Source: Halobacillus shinanisalinarum
GTDB taxonomy: Bacteria > Bacillota > Bacilli > Bacillales > Halobacillaceae
Direction of reading: 5' to 3'
Assembly (NCBI RefSeq): GCF_022919835.1
Contig: NZ_CP095074.1
Location: forward strand, 3,574,001-3,638,000
DNA: 64,000 bases
The notes beneath the pieces were generated by a model, which was not told where the DNA came from, did no database searches, and worked only from the letters and a program-made list of their open reading frames with translations. This document shows, one piece after another, positions 17,343-25,067 of this stretch; position 1 is the stretch's first letter, and each line of letters begins with the position of its first letter. Both the position numbers and the translations under genes were made by a program.

Positions 17343-17849
17343 ATGAAGGCGAGTTATCGTAATTGGAGGGAAGACGAACAAGTACGTGTGATTTTTGATA
17401 GAACTTCGACCTATCGATACTTATTGGAATGCACGTTTGATGAGAGTAAGAATAAAATAACGTTTGTTATGCTCAACCCAAGCGCCGCTAATTCGGACAT
17501 ATGTGATACCACATTAAATAGATGCGTGAACTATACGAGAAGTTGGGGCTATGGAGGTATGTATATCGTAAATTTGTACGCCTTAGTTTCAACGAATCCT
17601 AAAAGACTATTAACCCATAGGGATCCAATAGGTGTCGAGAATGACCACTACATACTGGATGCCGCTGAAAAATCTGAAACAACTGTATTGGCATGGGGAG
17701 AAAAATACGCTTCGATAAGGAATAGAAAGGCGGAAGTCTTGGAAATGTTGAAGGGATATGATCTTCATTGTATTAAAAAAACGAAAAATGGCAAACATCC
17801 CCGCCATCCTCTTTTTCTAAAAAAAGACCTCAATCCCATCCCGTTTTAA
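17343..17849 (+). CDS. DUF1643 domain protein
   Basis: Protein of 168 residues matching the DUF1643 pattern: YRYLLECTF, FVMLNPSAANSDICDTTLNRC, SWGYGGMYIVNLYALVSTNPK, DHYILDAAEKSETTVLAWG and a C-terminal HPRHPLFLKKDLNPIPF. The family is widespread in bacteria and phages, and no biochemical role is established. AAGTAGGGGG precedes the start. No operon partner is seen. The high conservation of polar residues (NPSxA, D, HP) suggests an enzyme. Confidence 0.8.
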   Translation: MKASYRNWREDEQVRVIFDRTSTYRYLLECTFDESKNKITFVMLNPSAANSDICDTTLNRCVNYTRSWGYGGMYIVNLYALVSTNPKRLLTHRDPIGVENDHYILDAAEKSETTVLAWGEKYASIRNRKAEVLEMLKGYDLHCIKKTKNGKHPRHPLFLKKDLNPIPF

Positions 17850-17954
17850 GGGGCAAGTCTATGAGGATCTACTAATCGTTTATGTTAAGACATTCCAAGC
17901 ATGATCTTGTTCATTACTTATCGAAACGGATTATTCTAAACATTCAGAAATCCG

Positions 17955-18004
17955 TTGACAGTTATTTAAAAGGACTGTTATTATAATATATAATCAACTG
18001 TCAA
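17955..18004 (+). promoter_or_regulatory. Promoter inside a long inverted repeat
   Basis: TTGACA (17955-17960), 18 bases and TATTAT (17979-17984) form a strong sigma-A promoter. The -35 box is part of TTGACAGTT (17955-17963), and its exact reverse complement AACTGTCAA lies at 17996-18004, near the start of transcription. Such paired arms around a promoter could bind a dimeric regulator, or the second arm may simply be copied from the first. It drives the leader RNA and amidohydrolase operon. Confidence 0.6.
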
Positions 18005-18109
18005 ATCTACTAGACTCTACTGAAGAGGTGGAGCAAACCCTAGATTAGAGCCAGTTATATAGACGAGGACATCTGTGTGTATTTCTCTGTCGATATAACT
18101 GGCTTTTTA
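18005..18109 (+). ncRNA. Structured 5' leader with terminator, candidate attenuator
   Basis: After the promoter comes a compact region with possible pairing of TCTACTAG (18006-18013) with CTAGATTAGA (18040-18049) around a GAGGTGGAGC core. A long terminator hairpin follows at once: GCCAGTTATAT (18050-18060) with ATATAACTGGC (18093-18103), plus inner GAC/GTC, ending in five Ts. A terminator 120 bases before the start codon implies regulated read-through. No known riboswitch consensus (T-box, purine, lysine, SAM, guanidine, TPP) fits. Confidence 0.5.
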
Positions 18110-18153
18110 ATATTTACATGAAGAATCCTAATATTCTAGTTTAATGAGATTAT

Positions 18154-18169
18154 TTGAAATCGGTTTCAA
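18154..18169 (+). promoter_or_regulatory. Catabolite-responsive element (cre)
   Basis: TTGAAATCGGTTTCAA satisfies the full CcpA consensus WTGNAANCGNWWNCAW and is almost a perfect palindrome. It lies between the leader terminator and the ribosome site, so bound CcpA would act as a roadblock. A LacI-family local repressor could also bind such a site. Confidence 0.72.
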
Positions 18170-18228
18170 ATATTTGTTTTTCTGATCGAATGATGAACTG
18201 TTCCTATAACATTCTAAGGAGGAATAAT

Positions 18229-19860
18229 GTGAAAGAAGCTGATTCAATTCTAGTAGACGGAAATGTTATTACAATGGATGAGGAGTTACCAAGTGCAAAC
18301 TCGATTGTGGTGAAGGATGGAACGATTTTGTTTGTCGGGGATAAAGAAGAGGCCCTATCATGGCTTGGGAGCAATACAGAGGTTATTAATCTTAAAGGGA
18401 AAACAATGTTACCAGGATTTGTAGAGAGTCATTTACACCCTGCTCATTATGCATTGAATTTACTAGAGCTAGATTGTCGTCCCAAACACACCTCCTCAAT
18501 TGAAACGATTTTAGAAAAGGTTCGTATGGCGGCGGAATCAGCTCAAGATGGCCAATGGATTAGAGGCTGGGGCTGGGATGACAGCAAGCTTACAGAAAGA
18601 CGTAACCCGCTCCGTTGGGAATTAGATAAGGCTGCCCCTAATCATCCAGTTATTCTTAAACGGACTTGCGGTCATATGGCTGTTGTTAATTCAAAAGCAT
18701 TAGAACTAAGTGGTATTTCTGAGGATACAAAAGATCCAAAAGGTGGGAAATTGGAACGTGAAATAGGGACAGGAGCTTTAACAGGTTTACTTCAAGAAAA
18801 GGCTCAAGGGATGGCAGCACTTCCTGACTACAGTTTTGATGATATGGTTAAAGGTATGAAACTTGCACAAAAGGATTTTGCCAAATGGGGAATTACAACA
18901 GTGCATGATATGTCAACCCAGACCGCTGAATTGCAAGTATATCAATATCTTTTGGAGCAAAACGAATTAAACGTCAGGATAAGACCGTGGATTTGGGCAG
19001 TCGATCAAAATGGTTGGACGGGTCTTCTCAATGAAGTGTTATCTGTAGGTATTCGAAGTGGTTTTGGCAATGACATGATCAAAATACAGGGAATGAAATT
19101 TATGCTTGATGGGAGTATAGGCGGCAGGACAGCTGCAGTAGCGGAACCCTATGAGGATGATGATCAAACTGGTATTTTGTACAATACTGTTGAAGAGGTG
19201 TCTCCCTTTATAAAACAGTCGCTTGCAGCGGGTCTTCGGGTAGCTATTCACGGAATCGGCGAGAGGGCTATAGAGGTTGCTATTAAATCGCTTGAGGAAG
19301 CGAGCGAGTCGATAGATATATCTCATTTGCGCAACCGCATTGAACATTGCGCGCTTCCTACAAATGATCATTTGCGTCGAATGAAAAAGCTAGAGTTGAT
19401 GGCTGCTTCTTCGGTCGGGTTTCTGTACCATATTGGTGATAGTTATATAAAGAATCTAGGAACTGAAAGAATGAAGCGTGTTTATCCTCATAAGTCATTC
19501 AAAGAATATGGCATTGTTGCCCCAGGGAATTCGGATTTACCTGTTACAGATGGTAATCCTTGGACAGGTATATATGGTGCCGTAACAAGGAAGTCGTTAA
19601 GTGGACAAGTTCTGGATGATACGCAAAACATTGAGGTGCAGGATGCTTTGAAAGCATATACAGTTGATGCGGCGTATAGTTCTTTTGAAGAGCAATCGAT
19701 TGGAGTGATTAAACCGTTAGCAAAAGCTGACCTCATCGTTGTTTCTGATGACCCGTTAACGATAGAAAATGAAAAGTTAAAAGATATAAAAGTTGAACGT
19801 ACATTTATAGGTGGAAGATTAGTATATAGTGAATCAAGGAAGGATGAAGCCTATGTTTAA
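18229..19860 (+). CDS. Metal-dependent amidohydrolase, YtcJ type
   Basis: About 543 residues, amidohydrolase superfamily of the COG1574 type. A small N-terminal beta sandwich (ADSILVDGNVITMDEELPSANSIVVKDG) is followed by the TIM barrel with the metal motif HLHP in VESHLHPAHYAL, TVHDMSTQ, IHGIGERAIEVA, RIEHCALP and the late aspartate in NSDLPVTDGNPW. The GTG at 18229 is chosen because AAGGAGG lies six bases before it; in-frame codons back to 18154 would run through the cre site. It overlaps the sodium symporter gene by eight bases. Family members hydrolyse C-N bonds in imported compounds, and the substrate is unknown. Confidence 0.83.
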   Translation: MKEADSILVDGNVITMDEELPSANSIVVKDGTILFVGDKEEALSWLGSNTEVINLKGKTMLPGFVESHLHPAHYALNLLELDCRPKHTSSIETILEKVRMAAESAQDGQWIRGWGWDDSKLTERRNPLRWELDKAAPNHPVILKRTCGHMAVVNSKALELSGISEDTKDPKGGKLEREIGTGALTGLLQEKAQGMAALPDYSFDDMVKGMKLAQKDFAKWGITTVHDMSTQTAELQVYQYLLEQNELNVRIRPWIWAVDQNGWTGLLNEVLSVGIRSGFGNDMIKIQGMKFMLDGSIGGRTAAVAEPYEDDDQTGILYNTVEEVSPFIKQSLAAGLRVAIHGIGERAIEVAIKSLEEASESIDISHLRNRIEHCALPTNDHLRRMKKLELMAASSVGFLYHIGDSYIKNLGTERMKRVYPHKSFKEYGIVAPGNSDLPVTDGNPWTGIYGAVTRKSLSGQVLDDTQNIEVQDALKAYTVDAAYSSFEEQSIGVIKPLAKADLIVVSDDPLTIENEKLKDIKVERTFIGGRLVYSESRKDEAYV

Positions 19861-21289
19861 CGGGCAGGAACGCATGATCTTGGGGATTATCGTAGTTATT
19901 TATTTTGCCTTTCTGTTTGGGATTTCACTATATATAAACAGAAGAATAAAAACGTACGATGACTATAATGTAGCCGGAAGATCTGTTTCCATTTTCCCGT
20001 TAATTTTGACATTTGTAGGTACGGCGATAGGAGGATCAACGTTATTAGGTTTTATGGAGAATGGGTATAATTTCGGGATGGGCCAACAATGGTTGAAATT
20101 TGGCTCGATTTTTACATCCATTCTAATCCTCTTTTTCCTCGTCAAACGCATTAGGCGACTTGGTGAAAAATATAACATGGTCACTATCGGCGACTATACG
20201 GCATTACGTTATGGAGAAGGAGCTCGTCTTCCTACCGTCATTAGTATCTTGGTTGCGTATTGTGCAATAACAGGGATGCAGTTTGTTGCTATAGCAACAC
20301 TTTTAAATTTAACAATAGGTTTAAGTATAACAAGTGGTATTATCATAAGTTGGGCTTTATTAACTTTAAAAACGTATTTCGGTGGGCTGAAGGCTGTTAT
20401 ATGGCAAGACGCCTTTCATGGTACGATACAAACAGTAGGTATTTTCATCTTGTTTGCTGTCGTTTTAATTGCCGCCGGTGGTTGGGAAAATATTTCTCAA
20501 AATGCTCACTCTCTTAATGAGGGGAACATGTTAAGTATTTTTAACATATCTCCGACGGAACTTTTTGTATATGTTCTGACAATTGGCGGGTATCAATTTG
20601 TCAGGCAGGATGTTTGGCAGCGGTTTTGGGCCGCTAAAGATTTCAAAACAACCATGAATGGGTTCTGGATTAGTATAATCGTTAGTTTTTTAACAGGTGT
20701 TTTCGTCGTTACACTTGGTGTAATGGGGCGGTACGGATTAAATTTGGGAAATATCGATCCAACGTTAATTTATTATGAGATTATTGGAAATGTATTACCT
20801 TTCCCTGTCGTTGTTATTATGATTGTCGCGCTTATGGCAACAGTTATTTCGTGTGCAGATTCCTTTTTTATGGCAGGGGCGTCTTCTATAGTAAACGATA
20901 TTGTTAAGCCAAGAGTAAAAAATGTTGGTGATTCGAAAATGCTGCTATACAGCCGTATGTCGGTAGTAATCGTCTCAATTGTTGCTCTTATGCTTTCCCT
21001 TTACATCCCTCAATTGGTTAACCTCTGGGTAACGGGTACTGCTATGCTGGTGTCTGGTTTATTAGCGCCTGTATTGTTTGGGTTATTTTGGAGAAGGGCG
21101 ACTGGCAAAGCAGGTGTAACTTCGATGTGGCTTGGTTTAATCGTAGCAGTTATTTGGCAAGTTTCGGGTCATCCGTTCGGCATCCATCCGGTATTTATTG
21201 GCTTGCCGCTATCTATTCTAACATTGATTATTGTTTCGTTTTTAACGAAACAAAATGATAATCAGAGCTTACTTTTGGAGGCAAAATAA
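19853..21289 (+). CDS. Sodium:solute symporter (SSS family)
   Basis: About 478 residues with 12-13 hydrophobic helices. SSS features include the YNVAGRSVSIFPLILTFVGTAIGGSTLLGF first helix region with the sodium-site glycines, RYGEGARLPT, and the helix-9 segment VIMIVALMATVISCADSFFMAGASSIVND. The ATG at 19853 lies inside the end of the amidohydrolase gene, with AAGGAAGG upstream, so the two are translationally coupled. It presumably imports the compound that the amidohydrolase cleaves. Prolines, panthothenate and urea are known substrates of the wider family; the exact one here is not predictable. Confidence 0.85.
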   Translation: MFNGQERMILGIIVVIYFAFLFGISLYINRRIKTYDDYNVAGRSVSIFPLILTFVGTAIGGSTLLGFMENGYNFGMGQQWLKFGSIFTSILILFFLVKRIRRLGEKYNMVTIGDYTALRYGEGARLPTVISILVAYCAITGMQFVAIATLLNLTIGLSITSGIIISWALLTLKTYFGGLKAVIWQDAFHGTIQTVGIFILFAVVLIAAGGWENISQNAHSLNEGNMLSIFNISPTELFVYVLTIGGYQFVRQDVWQRFWAAKDFKTTMNGFWISIIVSFLTGVFVVTLGVMGRYGLNLGNIDPTLIYYEIIGNVLPFPVVVIMIVALMATVISCADSFFMAGASSIVNDIVKPRVKNVGDSKMLLYSRMSVVIVSIVALMLSLYIPQLVNLWVTGTAMLVSGLLAPVLFGLFWRRATGKAGVTSMWLGLIVAVIWQVSGHPFGIHPVFIGLPLSILTLIIVSFLTKQNDNQSLLLEAK

Positions 21290-21936
21290 GTCAGTTAAAA
21301 TAAACCAATAAGGGCGATACAATATCTATAATATAAAGTTTATCAAGGTGAAAATAATGGGTAAGGTCCTGTTAATTTTGAACGATTAGAGGAGAGTATT
21401 GAACAATTCCAAGTAAGGGTTAACCTTGCCTGGCCAATTGAGATCTTTCCATGGAATGGATGAAAAAAGACAGTTTAGATGCTTGAGTGGATGATATTGG
21501 GATTGCGATAATTGCACGAAATATAGAATATTGTATTTAGGTGTGTTTCACTTCATTGCATATATCCACTCTTCGATAAAGTTAAAAATCCAACCCCACT
21601 TAAAAGGGGCGGATCCTATTTTTTTACTTTTTTTTACTGTCTAGCTGCGAGGAACAGACCCTCGTGACATAAGTAACCTGCCTTAGTGGGGGAAGGTCAC
21701 CCCACTAAGGCATTTGCTTGGACTCGCAGGAAGCGGGTCAGTTTGACGTTGGCACACTGGGATTCTTGAAGCATGACCACTTTATAAAGGTGCCTGACCC
21801 CGGCACTTTAGTATTAACTTGCCAGGGCGCAGTGAGATTATAAGTAGTCACTTTCAGAATGATGGTATTACGAGATAATTGTATTTTTACATTACTTATG
21901 ACCAAACTCATCTATTTGTTTTTGTATTTGTCATTC
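21290..21936. other. Intergenic stretch with hairpin and decayed sequence
   Basis: Short broken frames occur after the symporter (around 21340-21540), with a piece reading SMEWMKKDSLDA then VDDIGIAIIARNIEY, but nothing nameable. The only strong structure is the 13-base perfect hairpin described separately at 21679. GGTGCCTGACC at 21792-21802 is the inverse of GTCAGGCACC at 13812-13821, a sequence word often seen between Bacillus genes. Confidence 0.35.
21679..21715. terminator. Strong hairpin, terminator-like
   Basis: TGCCTTAGTGGGG (21679-21691) and CCCCACTAAGGCA (21700-21712) are exact reverse complements around an eight-base loop, then TTT. The T tract is short, so its use as a terminator is uncertain. 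Confidence 0.55.
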
Positions 21937-22152
21937 TTAGAGTATTACGTAACAATAACTCCGTTCCAATCCTATATCTTCATGACTTGAAAATTCCTTT
22001 GGGTTATGACTGATTCCCTCTTTGCAACGTAAAAAGATCATGCCGTAATCACATACATCAGTCATTACGAGAGCATCGTGGAACGGCCTACTCATTAATT
22101 CGGGTGCATCTAATCCCATGAGGCGCCAATGTTCTCGCTCAATCTTTTCTTG
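21937..22152 (-). pseudogene. C-terminal remnant of an M20 amidohydrolase (AllC/HyuC-like)
   Basis: The minus strand reads LDAPELMSRPFHDALVMTD, then DYGMIFLRCKEGISHNPKEFSSHEDI and a short tail. This is the signature end of allantoate amidohydrolase/N-carbamoyl amino acid hydrolases: the metal His in FHDA and the GMIF...GISHNPxE segment. An in-frame stop lies just upstream at about 22153 and no start is present. About 70 of roughly 410 residues remain. It stands at the 3' end of the amidase/M20 gene cluster, so the cluster probably once had a further hydrolase. Confidence 0.72.
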
Positions 22153-22217
22153 TTAATCGATAATTGGTCTAGCGCCATAATTATCAGTCGCCCTTCTGTA
22201 TTAGTTTTTTAGCCTGA

Positions 22218-22871
22218 CTAATTAGTATTTTCCTTTTTATCTTTTTGTTTTTCCATATACAGAATAATTGATATCATTAGGGCAACGCATAGTGCAATTT
22301 TAATTAAGCTAAAGATTGGAGCAAACAGCACAGCCATGCCAACCACAACCGCAATGACCCCATACGTTGGTGTTTTATAGGCAAACTGACCTAAAACAGC
22401 ACCAAATATAGCAGGGAGAACGAACGCAAATGAACTCTCTATTGCAGGTGGTATGATAGAAAGGATATAGGTTCCGGCTAAAATGATTAAAACGATCACT
22501 ACTATATTTACTAAGGAAGCGATCGCGATTCCAAAGACACCGGCAATTTCTGCTTTGCGTGAACCGCTTTCCGCTCCAATTGCCTTCTGAGCTGAAACGG
22601 AACAAGGGAGGCACATGTTAGCAATATTACCGGTCAAAAAGGCTAAATAGGTTCCAGCAATTCCAAGGGTAGGGTAGTAGGTAATTGGTTCTAACACCCA
22701 CATGATTCCTATAAATCCTGCGTAGCCGACAAGTCCTGTGAAAATAGGCCCCCAACCTGGATGAGCATCTAAAATAAAAGACAGATACAAAGGTGGTACT
22801 AAGCACATGAGGATTAACGTGAAAAGAGTCAAACGTCCCCAGAAGTGGACCTTTTTATGGAATTCTTCCAT
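22218..22871 (-). CDS. Polytopic membrane protein, partner of the DUF5058 protein
   Basis: 217 residues with about seven hydrophobic helices (for example LTLFTLILMCLVPPLYLSF, GLVGYAGFIGIMWVLEP, IVVIVLIILAGTYIL). The segment GNIANMCLPCSVSAQKAIGAESGSRKAEIAG has polar and Cys residues in a helix pair, as in secondary transporters. The N-terminus is uncertain: the frame stays open upstream through DEPESRKDNPETVGTETTNG, and an AAGGGAGGA site near 22940 is followed by an ATG in a different frame. A start-region frameshift or a weak start is possible. Together with the next gene it may form one transport system; family name not known to me. Confidence 0.65.
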   Translation of the reverse strand: MEEFHKKVHFWGRLTLFTLILMCLVPPLYLSFILDAHPGWGPIFTGLVGYAGFIGIMWVLEPITYYPTLGIAGTYLAFLTGNIANMCLPCSVSAQKAIGAESGSRKAEIAGVFGIAIASLVNIVVIVLIILAGTYILSIIPPAIESSFAFVLPAIFGAVLGQFAYKTPTYGVIAVVVGMAVLFAPIFSLIKIALCVALMISIILYMEKQKDKKENTN

Positions 22872-22986
22872 GCCATTTGTCGTTTCGGTTCCTACGGTTT
22901 CTGGGTTATCTTTTCTGGATTCAGGCTCATCTATTTTCCTCCCTTATATAATTATTTCATAGGCTATTTCCATAGGCGCCTAAAAC

Positions 22987-23697
22987 TTAAAATAAGGTTG
23001 TGAAATAGGCACTTGCCATCCCAATAACCATGGCAATCCCTAAAGCCGACTCTTTTAACCAAGAAAAGTTTCCTTTTTCAGCAACGATCATAATCACAAC
23101 CATGGAGAACAAAGCAGCAATGCCTGCTATAGTATGGGTAACACTAGTTACCATTTGTTCACTTGCCAGATAACCAAATGCTCCTAACATGGCAGCCGAA
23201 GAAATAATCTTCATAGCCTTTGGATTTTTCTTCTCAATTTTTTTCTGTGTATTTCCGAGTGATTTTGTAAATAAGGCAGCAAAAAGCAGCCATCCCATTC
23301 CGCCTAGACACATCGTCCAGACGACGGTTGTAAAGGCTTGGGTTGAAAAATTTTCAGAGGTTAATTCCATACCAAAAGCATTTGCCCCAATCCCAGCCGC
23401 CGCTGATTCAGTAGCTGCAGATCCTATGATCCCGATTCTCATTAAGGTTAGAGGGGAGCCGAGCAATGCAATCAAGGAAATTAGAACGATTGCAATCCCA
23501 AACGACGGTCCTAAAGAGCTAATAAAGCCAGTTCTAATGGCCGTTTTTACTTCCTTTGAAGTCATCCCTACATCTGGTGCAGACTTCTTTGCTACTTTTA
23601 AAAAAATCAAGGCTTGAAACATAACGATACCCACGAAAATAAAGGCCATAATCCAAAGTGGAGTACTACTGGCAACTTTAGCTACATCCTCATTCAA
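22987..23697 (-). CDS. DUF5058 family membrane protein
   Basis: 236 residues with about six hydrophobic helices. It begins MNEDVAKVASSTPLWIMAFIFVGIVMFQ, then carries VGMTSKEVKTAIRTGFISSLGPSFGIA and LMRIGIIGSAATESAAAGIGANAFG, typical of the DUF5058 proteins often found beside M20 peptidases. It lies 53 bases downstream of the M20 gene and 115 bases upstream of the other membrane protein. The obvious reading is a two-subunit importer for the M20 substrate, though transport has not been shown for the family as far as I know. Confidence 0.72.
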   Translation of the reverse strand: MNEDVAKVASSTPLWIMAFIFVGIVMFQALIFLKVAKKSAPDVGMTSKEVKTAIRTGFISSLGPSFGIAIVLISLIALLGSPLTLMRIGIIGSAATESAAAGIGANAFGMELTSENFSTQAFTTVVWTMCLGGMGWLLFAALFTKSLGNTQKKIEKKNPKAMKIISSAAMLGAFGYLASEQMVTSVTHTIAGIAALFSMVVIMIVAEKGNFSWLKESALGIAMVIGMASAYFTTLF

Positions 23698-23750
23698 AAC
23701 AAGTTTCCTCCTTTACATACTTAGATTAAAAGACTTTAAAATAGATAACC

Positions 23751-24965
23751 TTATTTGCTAGATTCTTTCTGTCTCAAACCTTGGCTTTTTTTATTTGATA
23801 AGTAATCTAAAACTGTTGAAATAAACAGTTTTCCAATATACATCATTGCCTTTTCTTGAACGTTAAACTTAGGATGGTGGTGTGGATAGACCTCACTTGG
23901 TTCCTCCCTAGCTCCTCCAACCCAGAAAAACGTACCTGGTACTTCTTTTAAATAATAAGCGAAGTCTTCCATACCCATTTGGGGAGAGATATCTCGGACC
24001 ATTCTTTCCCCAAATAAATCTATTGCGATTTTTTTAACTCGCTCAGTTTCTTCTGGGTGGTTAACGACAGCTGGATAGCCTCGTACATAATTGTACTTGA
24101 CACTTGCTCCGAAACTATTACTTGTTGATACTGCAATTTTCTCAATAGACTCTTCAATCCAATCACGAACATCATCATCAAACGTTCGTACGGTTCCCTT
24201 AATTTTTGCTTTATCAGGGATAACGTTAAATCCTTCGCCACCATTAAAAGAGGTAACCGATACAACCGCTGACTTTATGGGGTCCACCTGACGACTTACT
24301 ATTTGCTGCAAGTTTAGTAGCAATTGGCTGCCAACGATTAGAGGGTCAATTCCTAAATGTGGAGAAGCTGCATGCCCGCCTTTACCAGAAATTTCTATTT
24401 CAAATGTGTCTCCATTTGCCATGGCATTTCCTTCTTTAACTCCCACGGCTCCAAGAGAATCTGTAGAACTAACATGTGCACCATATACAACATCTACGTC
24501 GTCGAGGCACCCATCCTCAATCATGAATTTGGCGCCACCAGGAATAACTTCTTCTGCAAACTGGTGAATAAACACGACATTTCCTGCTAAAGTCTCCCGG
24601 TTTTCACTTAGTACCTTGGCGACCCCGAGTAACCCAGCCGTGTGCAGATCATGCCCGCAAGCATGCATGATGCCTGGAACACGGGATTTATACTCAACAT
24701 CTTTTTCGTCTTGGATAGGAAGTGCATCGAAGTCCGCACGCAAAGCAACGGTTTTACCAGGATTACTACCTTTTAAAGTACCGACAACTCCACGACCACC
24801 GACACCTGTTTTCACTTCTAATCCTAAATTAGTTAGAAAGTCCGCAACTTTTTCAGGTGTATCCACTTCCGTATGTGAGAGTTCAGGGTACATATGAAGG
24901 TCCCTTCTGAATGCTACTAAATCTGGATAAACTTCCTCTAATCTAGAAAAAAGTTTTTCTTTCAT
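23751..24965 (-). CDS. M20 family amidohydrolase / metallopeptidase
   Basis: About 404 residues. Zinc ligands and catalytic residues are in VALRADFDALPI, MHACGHDLHTAGLLG, QFAEEVIPGGAKFMIEDG (catalytic Glu pair) and a His-rich end (YPHHHPKFN). The dimerisation domain carries EISGKGGHAASPHLGIDP. These place it with the IAA-amino acid hydrolase/N-acyl amino acid amidohydrolase group. The ATG at 24965 follows AAAGGA; an ATG at 25025 is upstream of that site and unlikely. It lies in one run with the amidase and two membrane proteins, so it probably cleaves an acyl-amino acid or amide that they import or produce. Confidence 0.82.
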   Translation of the reverse strand: MKEKLFSRLEEVYPDLVAFRRDLHMYPELSHTEVDTPEKVADFLTNLGLEVKTGVGGRGVVGTLKGSNPGKTVALRADFDALPIQDEKDVEYKSRVPGIMHACGHDLHTAGLLGVAKVLSENRETLAGNVVFIHQFAEEVIPGGAKFMIEDGCLDDVDVVYGAHVSSTDSLGAVGVKEGNAMANGDTFEIEISGKGGHAASPHLGIDPLIVGSQLLLNLQQIVSRQVDPIKSAVVSVTSFNGGEGFNVIPDKAKIKGTVRTFDDDVRDWIEESIEKIAVSTSNSFGASVKYNYVRGYPAVVNHPEETERVKKIAIDLFGERMVRDISPQMGMEDFAYYLKEVPGTFFWVGGAREEPSEVYPHHHPKFNVQEKAMMYIGKLFISTVLDYLSNKKSQGLRQKESSK

Positions 24966-25067
24966 GAATACCAATCCTTTCCTATTAAAGTTTAAGATAG
25001 TGGAACTTGGGCTATTTATCATCACAACTAGTGATAAAACTTTACATGTTAAACATTTACAGTAAGG

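Noticed and set aside
18005..18060. Leader before the amidohydrolase as a T-box, preQ1 or guanidine riboswitch
   Set aside because: GAGGTGGAGC and GACGAGG recall parts of these motifs, but the required conserved loops and the T-box TGGNACC bulge are absent.
13808..21802. GTCAGGCACC (13812) and its inverse GGTGCCTGACC (21792) as a transposon end pair
   Set aside because: The word is short, common between Bacillus genes, and there is no transposase or target duplication, so no mobile element is called.
21937..22152. Intact small protein at the end of the M20 cluster
   Set aside because: It matches only the C-terminal end of M20 carbamoylases and has an in-frame stop at its start, so it is a fragment.
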